A DNA stretch of 64,000 nt, from positions 20,375-84,374 of the forward strand of contig JAGAOC010000034.1 of assembly GCA_017623935.1 (NCBI GenBank). The letters are read 5' to 3'. Below the pieces are notes generated by a model. That model ran no database searches and was not told where the DNA came from. It saw nothing but the letters and a program-made list of their open reading frames with translations. Made by a program: the position numbers and the translations under genes. This stretch comes from Agathobacter sp. (GTDB lineage: Bacteria; Bacillota; Clostridia; Lachnospirales; Lachnospiraceae). Shown here piece by piece: positions 35,677 through 43,434 of the stretch (the first letter of the stretch is position 1; each line of letters starts with the position of its first letter).

Positions 35677-36906
35677 TTACTCGATACTGATTCCTGCCAG
35701 ATATCCTGTCGACCAGGCAATCTGGAGATTATAGCCTCCTGTTAGGGCATCCAGATCCAGCACTTCCCCACAGAAATAGAGATCTTTGATCAATTTGGAT
35801 TCCATGGTGGATGGATTAATGTCTTTAACAGACACACCGCCCTTAGTAATGATAGCTTCTTTGAATTCTCCCAATCCGGTAATGGTTACAGGAAGAGCTC
35901 TGGTCAATTCTAAGAGTCTTCTTCTCTCTTCCTTGGAGATCTCGTTGACTTTCTTATCTGAGTCAATCCCACTTAATTCTATCATAACCGGAATTAATTT
36001 AGATGGATAGAGTTTATTTATGGAATTTTTGAACTGTTTGTTCATGGATTCCTCAAATTCCCGTAAAATACGCCGGTCTAACTGTTCTTCATCTAAAGCT
36101 GGCTTTAAGTTAATGTACATGATAGGTTCTTTTTCAAATCGATCCGGCCGGATACTTCCGCTGGCAGATAAGATCATTGGCCCACTTACTCCAAAATGAG
36201 TAAAGAGCATTTCGCCAAAATCTTCAAACAAGACTTTTTTTCCATCCATGATCTTTACGGATACATTTTTTAAGGAAAGTCCCTGTAATTCCGGTACCCA
36301 GGCTTCCTTTGTATGAAGAGGCACCAAGGATGGGGTTGGTGTTACCATACGGTGTCCGGTCTTCTTGGCAAATTCATATCCATCTCCTGTAGAACCGGTA
36401 GAAGGATATGAGATTCCCCCTGTAGCTACTACCACTTTATCTGCCATCATCTTCTTTCCATCTGAAAGCAAGACGCCTGTAACTTTATCCTCTTCCTGCA
36501 ACAACTCTTTTACTGTGGTATGAAGCAATACCTTCACCCCTGCCTTATCTAAGGCTTTTTTCAATGCTGCAATAACATCCGAAGAATGATCAGATACTGG
36601 GAACACCCGGTTTCCTCGTTCAATCTTAAGTTCTAAACCCTGCTCCTTGAAAAAGTCCATGACCATGTCATTGGTGCATGCATAAAATGCACTATATAAA
36701 AATTTCCGATTGCTTACCACATTCTGAAAAATAGTCTCCATGTCACTAGCATTTGTTACGTTACATCTGCCTTTTCCAGTGATATAAAGCTTTTTTCCAA
36801 GCTTCTCATTTTTCTCCAGCAATGTGACCTGATGACCTGATCTTGCCGCAAAATATGCTGCGAACATTCCTGCCGGCCCACCGCCGATTACGATTACTTT
36901 ACTCAT
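35677..36906 (-). CDS. NAD(P)/FAD-dependent oxidoreductase (BaiN/HI0933-like)
   Basis: A 409-residue flavoprotein of the HI0933/YhiN/BaiN family. Dinucleotide motif VIGGGPAGMFAAYFA at the N-terminus, GKKLYITGKGRCNVTN, and the C-terminal GEVLDLDALTGGYNLQIAWS with GYLAG. The physiological substrate is unknown; the BaiN name comes from a bile-acid pathway relative. It overlaps murR by 8 bp and precedes cmk. Confidence 0.92.
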   Translation of the reverse strand: MSKVIVIGGGPAGMFAAYFAARSGHQVTLLEKNEKLGKKLYITGKGRCNVTNASDMETIFQNVVSNRKFLYSAFYACTNDMVMDFFKEQGLELKIERGNRVFPVSDHSSDVIAALKKALDKAGVKVLLHTTVKELLQEEDKVTGVLLSDGKKMMADKVVVATGGISYPSTGSTGDGYEFAKKTGHRMVTPTPSLVPLHTKEAWVPELQGLSLKNVSVKIMDGKKVLFEDFGEMLFTHFGVSGPMILSASGSIRPDRFEKEPIMYINLKPALDEEQLDRRILREFEESMNKQFKNSINKLYPSKLIPVMIELSGIDSDKKVNEISKEERRRLLELTRALPVTITGLGEFKEAIITKGGVSVKDINPSTMESKLIKDLYFCGEVLDLDALTGGYNLQIAWSTGYLAGISIE

Positions 36907-37828
36907 TTTCCATGCCCTCTAATTTTGCATAATGGATCTTGATGGAATCATCAATATAGTTGATCTCATCATTCTCATATACCTGATATTCTCCCCAGAT
37001 ATCCTCCAAAGTAGTAAGGGTTTTTGCCACTTCCTTTTGTTTTTTCATGCAAAGTGCCACGATCAACGCATTTATGACACTTAATGGCGCTACCAGCGAA
37101 TCCACGATAGATGCCATATCACTGTCTGCGATCAGATTACAGGAGGAATACAGATTCATTGGAGAGTGAACGCTGTCGGTAATAGTAATTACCTTAGCAC
37201 TGCGGTTATTGGCAAATTCTAAGGCTTTTAAGGTTCTCATGGAATATCTTGGGAAACTGATTCCAATGATCACATCCTCTTTGTCAATCCTTACCATCTG
37301 TTCAAACAATTCGCTGGAACTGCTTGTCTGAAGCAGCCTTACATTATCAAACATCAGTGTCAGATAAAAGGACAGAAAACTTGCCAAAGGCGCACAGCTT
37401 CGGATTCCTACGATATAGATATGTTTTGCCTCTAAAATGGTATTTACCGCCATCTCAAAGGCATTATGATCGATCTTTTCCAATGTAGTCTTGATCTTGT
37501 CCGCATCAGACTGTAAAACGGTCTGTAAGATCTCTGATTGACTGATCCTACCATAGGTTACTTCCATTCGCTGAATGGAATTCAATTTATTTCTTACCAG
37601 TTCTTCTAAGGCTTTCTGAAACTCCGGATAACCTTTATATCCTAAAGATGTGGCAAAACGGACTACTGTTGATTCACTGACTCCTACCACTTCTCCCATC
37701 TTTGCAGCTGTCAAAAAAACTGCCTTATCATAATTGTCTGTAATATAAGTAGCAAGAAGCTTCTGACCTTTGCTCATAGAGCTGTATTTATTATTGATCC
37801 TGTTCAGAAGCTCATTGGTATTGGACAT
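36899..37828 (-). CDS. MurR/RpiR family transcriptional regulator
   Basis: A 309-residue regulator with an N-terminal HTH_6 domain (GEVVGVSESTVVRFATSLGYKG, shown in parts) and a C-terminal SIS sugar-phosphate binding domain (IYIVGIRSCAPLASF, then VIGISFPRYSMRTLKALEFA). RpiR regulators usually control sugar or amino sugar genes; no sugar operon is adjacent. It has its own promoter and overlaps the flavoprotein gene by 8 bp. Confidence 0.9.
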   Translation of the reverse strand: MSNTNELLNRINNKYSSMSKGQKLLATYITDNYDKAVFLTAAKMGEVVGVSESTVVRFATSLGYKGYPEFQKALEELVRNKLNSIQRMEVTYGRISQSEILQTVLQSDADKIKTTLEKIDHNAFEMAVNTILEAKHIYIVGIRSCAPLASFLSFYLTLMFDNVRLLQTSSSSELFEQMVRIDKEDVIIGISFPRYSMRTLKALEFANNRSAKVITITDSVHSPMNLYSSCNLIADSDMASIVDSLVAPLSVINALIVALCMKKQKEVAKTLTTLEDIWGEYQVYENDEINYIDDSIKIHYAKLEGMENE

Positions 37829-37875
37829 AGTTATTCCCTCACCATTCTGATGAATTCACTTAAACACTAAGTTCT

Positions 37876-37903
37876 ATTATACCAAAACTACAGGTATTTA
37901 CAA
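37876..37903 (-). promoter_or_regulatory. Probable promoter of murR/rpiR-cmk-ispH-rpsA
   Basis: Minus-strand TTGTAA (37898-37903), a 16-bp spacer and TATAAT (37876-37881), about 50 bp upstream of the ATG. Confidence 0.6.
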
Positions 37904-37927
37904 TTGCAAATTCTTAATTTTATTAAG

Positions 37928-37980
37928 ACCGCGCGCGAGCGGTATTGCGAAGCAATAAACTTCTCCTCCGCGACACATAT
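37928..37980 (+). repeat. Dispersed intergenic hairpin repeat, copy B
   Basis: Plus-strand copy: GCGGTATTGCGAAGCAATA, then a pyrimidine-rich spacer and CCGCG. Nearly identical to copy A over about 39 bases (two substitutions) but inverted in genome orientation. Lies between oadA and the murR promoter. Confidence 0.7.
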
Positions 37981-38015
37981 TCCACTTAGCGAAGTCCTTT
38001 TGAGCTTAGTGGAAT
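37979..38015. repeat. Long inverted repeat next to copy B
   Basis: 12-base arms ATTCCACTTAGC (37979-37990) and GCTTAGTGGAAT (38004-38015), one mismatch, 13-base loop. Directly adjoins repeat copy B. No T-run follows. Confidence 0.6.
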
Positions 38016-38040
38016 AGCGTACAGAGTAGCTGTGCATAAC

Positions 38041-38075
38041 AAAAAGTCCCCCGCGAAATTCCTTCGCGAGGGACT
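38041..38075 (-). terminator. Terminator of the decarboxylase operon
   Basis: Minus-strand 13-bp stem (AGTCCCTCGCGAA pairs with TTCGCGGGGGACT, one wobble) followed by a run of five T, 46 bp beyond the oadA stop. Confidence 0.88.
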
Positions 38076-38121
38076 CAATTCTTATCTTCTTACCAGACTT
38101 ATAGGCACCTGATCTATTTAA

Positions 38122-39540
38122 TTATACAGGATATGCTCCATTCTTAGTATCTGCGATCTTAGCATCTACTTTAGTCTGCTGTGCTTCACGATATTTGAAG
38201 AAATCTGTTGCAACCTGTGGGAATAAAGCGTAGGTTAAAACGTCTTCATCCTGCTGTTTGTACTGAGCCATTTCAGCTTCTAATTTATCTAATTCTGGCT
38301 CAAGCAGATCTGCATATCTGCAGGTGATGGCATCTCTCTTCTCATCTCCAAGAACTTTATCTACTACTTCTGGATTGAATGGTTTAACAGTCTGACCATA
38401 TTTTCCAAGTAAAACGTCCTTAGTCTCTCTTGTAGCAACTTTGTAACGTTCTCCCATTAATACGTTAAATACAGCCTGTGTACCAACGATCTGTGAAGAA
38501 GGTGTTACCAGTGGTGGCTCACCAAGATCTTTACGAACACGAGGAATCTCTTTTAATACTTCTTCGTATTTATCTTCTGCGTTCTGCTCTTTTAACTGAG
38601 ATACCATGTTAGATAACATTCCACCTGGTACCTGATATAATAAAGTCTTGATATCTACGCCTAATACCTTTGGATTTAATAATCCGCTGGCAATTGCTTC
38701 TTCTCTCATTGGTCTAAAGTAATCAGCGATCTCTGCCAGTTTGTTGTTATCTAATCCGGTATCGAACTCTGTTCCTTTGAAAGCTTCAACCATAACTTCT
38801 GTTGCAGGCTGGCTTGTTCCTAATGCAAATGGAGACATAGCGGTATCGATGATATCACATCCAGCTTCAACTGCTTTCATGTATGTCATGGAAGCTACAC
38901 CAGAAGTATAGTGAGTATGAAGTTCGATTGGTAAAGAAGTTGCGCTCTTTAAAGCCTGAACAAGTTCAGTTGCTTTTGCTGGAACTAAAAGACCAGCCAT
39001 ATCCTTAATACATAAGGACTTAGCCCCCATCTCTTCTACTTTCTTAGCAGTTTCCATCCAGTAATCCAAGGTGTAAGCATCACCTAATGTATAAGATAAT
39101 GCAACCTGAGAATGTCCTTTTTCTTTGTTACATGCTCTTACTGCTGTCTCAAGATTTCTAACATCATTTAGGCAGTCGAAAATACGGATAATATCAATTC
39201 CGTTTGCGATGGATTTCTGTACGAAATATTCAACTACATCATCTGCATATGGACGATATCCCAGGATGTTCTGTCCACGGAATAACATCTGTAATTTAGT
39301 ATTCTTAAATCCATCTCTTAATTTACGAAGACGATCCCATGGATCTTCTTTTAAGAAACGAAGGGAAGCATCAAATGTTGCGCCGCCCCAGCACTCAACA
39401 GCGTGATAACCAATCTTGTCCATCTTGTCAATGATTGGTAACATCTGTTCGGTAGTCATACGGGTTGCAATCAGAGACTGATGTGCATCACGTAAAATAG
39501 TTTCCGTTATTTTTAAAGGTTTTTTCACCGTTTCTGACAT
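38122..39540 (-). CDS. oadA: Carboxyltransferase, oxaloacetate decarboxylase alpha type
   Basis: A 472-residue pyruvate/oxaloacetate carboxyltransferase (PYC/5S type). The N-terminal KPLKITETILRDAHQSLIAT and MLFRGQNILGYR are conserved, and IELHTHYTSGVASMTY holds the metal ligands. Unlike full-length oxaloacetate decarboxylase alpha it ends without a biotin domain; the carrier is a separate gene (40738-41121). Last gene of the operon. Accepts or donates the carboxyl group of carboxybiotin with oxaloacetate/pyruvate as likely partner. Confidence 0.93.
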   Translation of the reverse strand: MSETVKKPLKITETILRDAHQSLIATRMTTEQMLPIIDKMDKIGYHAVECWGGATFDASLRFLKEDPWDRLRKLRDGFKNTKLQMLFRGQNILGYRPYADDVVEYFVQKSIANGIDIIRIFDCLNDVRNLETAVRACNKEKGHSQVALSYTLGDAYTLDYWMETAKKVEEMGAKSLCIKDMAGLLVPAKATELVQALKSATSLPIELHTHYTSGVASMTYMKAVEAGCDIIDTAMSPFALGTSQPATEVMVEAFKGTEFDTGLDNNKLAEIADYFRPMREEAIASGLLNPKVLGVDIKTLLYQVPGGMLSNMVSQLKEQNAEDKYEEVLKEIPRVRKDLGEPPLVTPSSQIVGTQAVFNVLMGERYKVATRETKDVLLGKYGQTVKPFNPEVVDKVLGDEKRDAITCRYADLLEPELDKLEAEMAQYKQQDEDVLTYALFPQVATDFFKYREAQQTKVDAKIADTKNGAYPV

Positions 39541-39566
39541 GACTTTACTCTCCTATTTTTCTATAA

Positions 39567-40715
39567 TTAGATGCCGAAAATTGCCATAAAGCATCCGGCT
39601 GCTACCGCTGTACCAATTACACCGGCAACGTTTGGTCCCATCGCATGCATCAGAAGGAAGTTTGTAGGATCTTCTTCCGCACCAACTTTCTGGGATACAC
39701 GGGCTGCCATCGGAACCGCAGATACACCGGCGGAACCTATCAGAGGATTAATCTTACCCTTTGTAATCCAGCATAACAACTTACCAAATAATACACCGGC
39801 TGCTGTACCAAATACGAATGCTACAAGTCCTAAAATAACAATCTTGATGGTATTCATATTTAAGAATGCTTCAGCACTTGTAGTAGCACCTACAGAAGTT
39901 CCCAGTAAGATAACTACGATGTACATAAGTGCATTGGAAGCTGTTTCCTGTAACTGACGAACAACACCGGATTCGCGGAATAAGTTACCAAGCATTAACA
40001 TACCAACTAATGGAGCTGTAGTAGGAAGAATGGTACAGACAACGATGGTAACAATAATAGGGAATAAAATCTTCTCTAACTTACTTACCGGACGAAGGTT
40101 CGCCATTTTAATCTGTCTTTCTTTCTTAGTAGTAAGCAGCTTCATAACCGGCGGCTGAATAATCGGCACTAATGCCATATAGGAATATGCCGCTACAGCA
40201 ATCGGTCCTAAAAGACCAGTCTGTCCTAATTTACCTGCTAGGAAAATAGAGGTCGGTCCATCTGCTCCACCGATAATAGAAACAGCGGCAGCTGCCTTAT
40301 CATTAAATCCAAGTGCAATTGCCAGGAAGTAAGCAGAAAAAATACCAAACTGAGCTGCTGCTCCCATAAGGAAACTGATCGGGTTCGCAATCAGCGGACC
40401 AAAGTCGGTCATAGCCCCAACGCCCATAAAGATCAGGGATGGAAGGATTGACCACTCATCTAAGGTATAAAAGTAATAAAGTAATCCACCTACACCATTA
40501 CTTGTTGTTTCAGGGCTTGCTATAATATCCGGATAGATATTAACAAGAAGCATTCCAAATGCGATCGGAACTAACAGTAAAGGCTCGTATCCTTTTGCAA
40601 TGGCCAGATACAGGAATACACATGCAACAAAAATCATTACATAGTTACCCCATTCCAGATTGAAAAAGGCGGTCTGATGCAGGAGGTTCGTTAAAGTATC
40701 AACTACGTAACTCAC
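39567..40715 (-). CDS. oadB: Na+-translocating decarboxylase beta subunit
   Basis: A 382-residue membrane subunit that decarboxylates carboxybiotin and exports Na+. About nine to eleven helices; the motifs GGADGPTSIFLAGKL and the C-terminal NFLLMHAMGPNVAGVIGTA are the family signatures. Lies between the biotin carrier and oadA genes. Confidence 0.95.
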   Translation of the reverse strand: MSYVVDTLTNLLHQTAFFNLEWGNYVMIFVACVFLYLAIAKGYEPLLLVPIAFGMLLVNIYPDIIASPETTSNGVGGLLYYFYTLDEWSILPSLIFMGVGAMTDFGPLIANPISFLMGAAAQFGIFSAYFLAIALGFNDKAAAAVSIIGGADGPTSIFLAGKLGQTGLLGPIAVAAYSYMALVPIIQPPVMKLLTTKKERQIKMANLRPVSKLEKILFPIIVTIVVCTILPTTAPLVGMLMLGNLFRESGVVRQLQETASNALMYIVVILLGTSVGATTSAEAFLNMNTIKIVILGLVAFVFGTAAGVLFGKLLCWITKGKINPLIGSAGVSAVPMAARVSQKVGAEEDPTNFLLMHAMGPNVAGVIGTAVAAGCFMAIFGI

Positions 40716-40737
40716 GTTAATTCTCCTTCCAAGATAA

Positions 40738-41121
40738 CTAATTTAAAGTTGCAAGTAATGCACCGGCTTCAACAGCATCACCTACTGCTACATCAATGCT
40801 TGCAACTGTTCCGTCTTCTGTTGCAACAGCTGGGATTTCCATTTTCATAGCTTCCAGAATAACAATGGCATCGCCTTTCTTAACCGTATCTCCTACTTTC
40901 TTCTCGATCTTGAAGATTTTTCCAGCTGCACCGGCTTCAATTTTAATGCTTCCGGCTGCTCCACTTGCTGCTGGTGCTGCTGCCGGAGCCGGAGCTGCTG
41001 CCTTAGGAGCTGCTGCCGGAGCTGCTGTTCTTCTTGGAGCTGCAACGGATGGTGCGCTTCCAGTTTCTTCTACAGTAACATCATAAACATTTCCGTTAAC
41101 GGTAATTGTATAATTTTTCAT
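40738..41121 (-). CDS. Biotin carboxyl carrier protein of the decarboxylase
   Basis: A 127-residue carrier. The C-terminal biotinyl domain carries EAMKMEI with the biotin lysine at Lys93. The N-terminal part (residues 1-25) is followed by an Ala/Pro-rich hinge (about 26-58) that lets the biotin reach the separate active sites. It shuttles carboxyl groups between the two carboxyltransferases and OadB. Confidence 0.94.
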   Translation of the reverse strand: MKNYTITVNGNVYDVTVEETGSAPSVAAPRRTAAPAAAPKAAAPAPAAAPAASGAAGSIKIEAGAAGKIFKIEKKVGDTVKKGDAIVILEAMKMEIPAVATEDGTVASIDVAVGDAVEAGALLATLN

Positions 41122-41141
41122 GATAAATAAATCCTCCTAAA

Positions 41142-41861
41142 TTATCTTCTATTAATCGAACGTACTACAAAGTCACTTGTAGAAGTTCCTGTGCTTGCAG
41201 CAATAGCCGCTGCAATAACAGCAATTAATTCTGTATCATCAGTAACCGGCTCTACAACTTCCGGAACCACCTCTACTGTCTCCTTCGGCTGCTCTGCTAC
41301 TGTTGTCTGATTTTTTTCTTTCTTTTTCTTCTCCAGATACGGGAAGATGTTGAAACAGTAAATAATTAAACTGATTAAAATCAGCACTGCGAATACAACT
41401 GACATGGAAATCAATGTATTCATACCGGCTTTTGACATTTTCTCACCCAGGGAATAAACCGGTTCAATCGTCACACCTGTCAGTTCCATAGAATGATACT
41501 TGAATACCATCTCAAAAGTAGCTTCTCTGTTCTCAAATACCAGTATTAAATCAGTGGTCAGAGTATCGCCTGATTTGGTAATGGAAAAATCTTTATATTC
41601 TTTGTATTCTCCAACTTCAGGAAGCACTGCATCCCATGCATTTACAATTTCCTGATCCAATTCTGTACCGCTCTGCATAATATAAGCTCTATTCTCATCT
41701 GTAAGTTCTGCCAGAACTTGTACCGTATTCAGAGAGGTAGAATAAAGCTCGTCATATGAATAACCATTATAGTCCACGGCCTTCGGATCAGTTCCACATG
41801 CACAAAGCATCATTACCATCATGGCAATCATACCAAGGCATAAAGCAATCTTCTTTCTCAT
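41142..41861 (-). CDS. OadG-type subunit with lipoprotein N-terminal domain
   Basis: A 239-residue protein. Signal peptide with lipobox MLCAC (about residue 22), then an extracytoplasmic domain (about 30-145), one membrane helix (about 149-170), a Lys/Glu-rich linker and a C-terminal OadG end (ELIAVIAAAIAASTG, then FVVRSINRR). Typical OadG subunits are about 80-100 residues, so the outside domain is an addition. OadG normally assembles the alpha and beta subunits. The extra domain is not one I can assign to a known function. Confidence 0.85.
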   Translation of the reverse strand: MRKKIALCLGMIAMMVMMLCACGTDPKAVDYNGYSYDELYSTSLNTVQVLAELTDENRAYIMQSGTELDQEIVNAWDAVLPEVGEYKEYKDFSITKSGDTLTTDLILVFENREATFEMVFKYHSMELTGVTIEPVYSLGEKMSKAGMNTLISMSVVFAVLILISLIIYCFNIFPYLEKKKKEKNQTTVAEQPKETVEVVPEVVEPVTDDTELIAVIAAAIAASTGTSTSDFVVRSINRR

Positions 41862-41875
41862 AAAACTTCACCTTT

Positions 41876-43312
41876 CTATTTTGTTCCGTGTTTCTTCTCC
41901 GGCTCACTTACGTATTTGGTGTAGAGCATCTCAAATGCTGCAATCAGATACTTTCTGGTATCTTCCGGTTTGATCATTAAATCTACATAACCTCTTGCTG
42001 CAGAAGAAGTTACATCAGACTGAAGCTTGTCATACTCAGCAGCTTTTTCAGCAATTTCCGCTGCATTAGCTCCCGGATACATAATCTTAGCAGCAAGTTC
42101 GGAATCCATCATGCCAATCTTAGCATCAGACCATGCATAAACAAGGTCAGCTCCGATAGACTTGGAATTCATTACCACATAAGCACTTCCGTATGCTTCT
42201 CCTATAATCAGGTTTACTTTTGCACAAGTTGCATTTGCAAATGCATAAGTCATTCTTGCAAGGGCTTTTGCCAGATTCTTTTCTGAGCACATGCAAGCCT
42301 TAAATCCATTCACATTAGTAATTGTGAGTACCGGAATTGCAAAAGCATCACAGAACTGAACGAATTCAGCAGCTTTATTACATCCTCTTGCTGTAAGAGC
42401 ATTATCAAAGCTTTCTGCTTTATTGCCTTCTAAATCATATACTTCACTGCAGTTTGCTACTGCACCAACAGTCATTCCGTTTAATTTTACAAAGCCTGTC
42501 ACCATATTCTTAGCATATGCAGACTTTGCCTCAAAGAAGATGTTATCATCAGACAGTTCAGATAATAAGTATCTTGGATCCCCTTTCATCTGTGCCATGC
42601 TGTTGCATACACGGTTTAAGTCATCTTCACAATTATCTGTATAAACATCACTGTCACAGTTAGAAGGTAAGATCGCAATCAGGTCGCGAATCTGTGCAAT
42701 AATCTCATCTTCCGTACCAACACCATCAATGCATCCGTTCTCTTCACTCTGGAACTGTGCAGATGCAGTGTCACATTTCTCAACTTTGTTGCCTTCTATA
42801 GCATCTGGAGAATTTACGAACATTCTTCCTTTTGCAGATTCTACAAAAGTGAAATCGCAAAGTGCTGGAACTACGGATAATCCACCGCCACAGTTACCGA
42901 ATACACCGCAGATCTGTGGAACGATTCCGGAAGCAGCTACTTCCTTTGCATAGATCTGTCCAAATCCGTCTAAAGCGTCTACGGATTCCTGAAGACGAAT
43001 TCCGCCACAATCGATAAATCCGATCACAGGTGCTCCCATCTTCATTGCCATGTCATAAACATTGGCGATCTTCTTTGCATGCATCTCTCCGATTGTTCCG
43101 TTTAATACGGAAGCGTCCTGGCTATAGATAAATACCAGATTTCCGTTTACCAGACCGTGGCCTGTGATAACACCATCGGAAGGTGCTTTTGCAGCACTGA
43201 GATTAAAATCTGTACTGCGTGCGGTTACGAGAGAACCCATTTCCATAAAACTGTTCTCATCGACTAACTTGGCAATTCGCTGCATTGCCAAATTTTGATT
43301 GTTAGTGCTCAT
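41876..43312 (-). CDS. Acyl-CoA carboxyltransferase (MmdA/12S-like)
   Basis: A 478-residue carboxyl transferase of the propionyl-CoA carboxylase beta / methylmalonyl-CoA decarboxylase alpha type. GFIDCGGIRLQESVDALDGF and VFGNCGGGLSVVPALCDFTF represent the CoA/carboxybiotin sites. The protein is slightly shorter than methylmalonyl-CoA decarboxylase alpha (about 510), and which acyl-CoA it uses is not decidable here. First gene of the operon, with a good promoter. Confidence 0.88.
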   Translation of the reverse strand: MSTNNQNLAMQRIAKLVDENSFMEMGSLVTARSTDFNLSAAKAPSDGVITGHGLVNGNLVFIYSQDASVLNGTIGEMHAKKIANVYDMAMKMGAPVIGFIDCGGIRLQESVDALDGFGQIYAKEVAASGIVPQICGVFGNCGGGLSVVPALCDFTFVESAKGRMFVNSPDAIEGNKVEKCDTASAQFQSEENGCIDGVGTEDEIIAQIRDLIAILPSNCDSDVYTDNCEDDLNRVCNSMAQMKGDPRYLLSELSDDNIFFEAKSAYAKNMVTGFVKLNGMTVGAVANCSEVYDLEGNKAESFDNALTARGCNKAAEFVQFCDAFAIPVLTITNVNGFKACMCSEKNLAKALARMTYAFANATCAKVNLIIGEAYGSAYVVMNSKSIGADLVYAWSDAKIGMMDSELAAKIMYPGANAAEIAEKAAEYDKLQSDVTSSAARGYVDLMIKPEDTRKYLIAAFEMLYTKYVSEPEKKHGTK

Positions 43313-43356
43313 TTTATGCCCTCCATCTATAAAAAATAAAAAATTTCGCTAGTTTG

Positions 43357-43385
43357 ATTGTAGCTTATTTGGGAGGGGATTTCAA
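43357..43385 (-). promoter_or_regulatory. Promoter of the decarboxylase operon
   Basis: Minus-strand TTGAAA (43380-43385), a 17-bp spacer and TACAAT (43357-43362), about 45 bp upstream of the first gene. Confidence 0.82.
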
Positions 43386-43396
43386 CAATAATTGTT
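43384..43396. promoter_or_regulatory. Operator-like palindrome at the decarboxylase promoter
   Basis: AACAAT-A-ATTGTT, a perfect 6-bp-arm palindrome overlapping the upstream edge of the -35 box. Position fits a repressor or activator site; no regulator is assigned. Confidence 0.4.
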
Positions 43397-43434
43397 AAAA
43401 TTTTCACTATTTTTTAAAATTTACCGTAACTTCA

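Noticed and set aside
40950-41050. GC-rich Ala/Pro segment unlike its neighbours
   Set aside because: It is the flexible hinge of the biotin carrier, normal for this family, and not a sign of transfer.
43393-43410. Possible Rex-type site (TTGTTAA half) upstream of the decarboxylase operon
   Set aside because: The first half site matches but the second half has only 5 of 7 expected bases, so it is not convincing.
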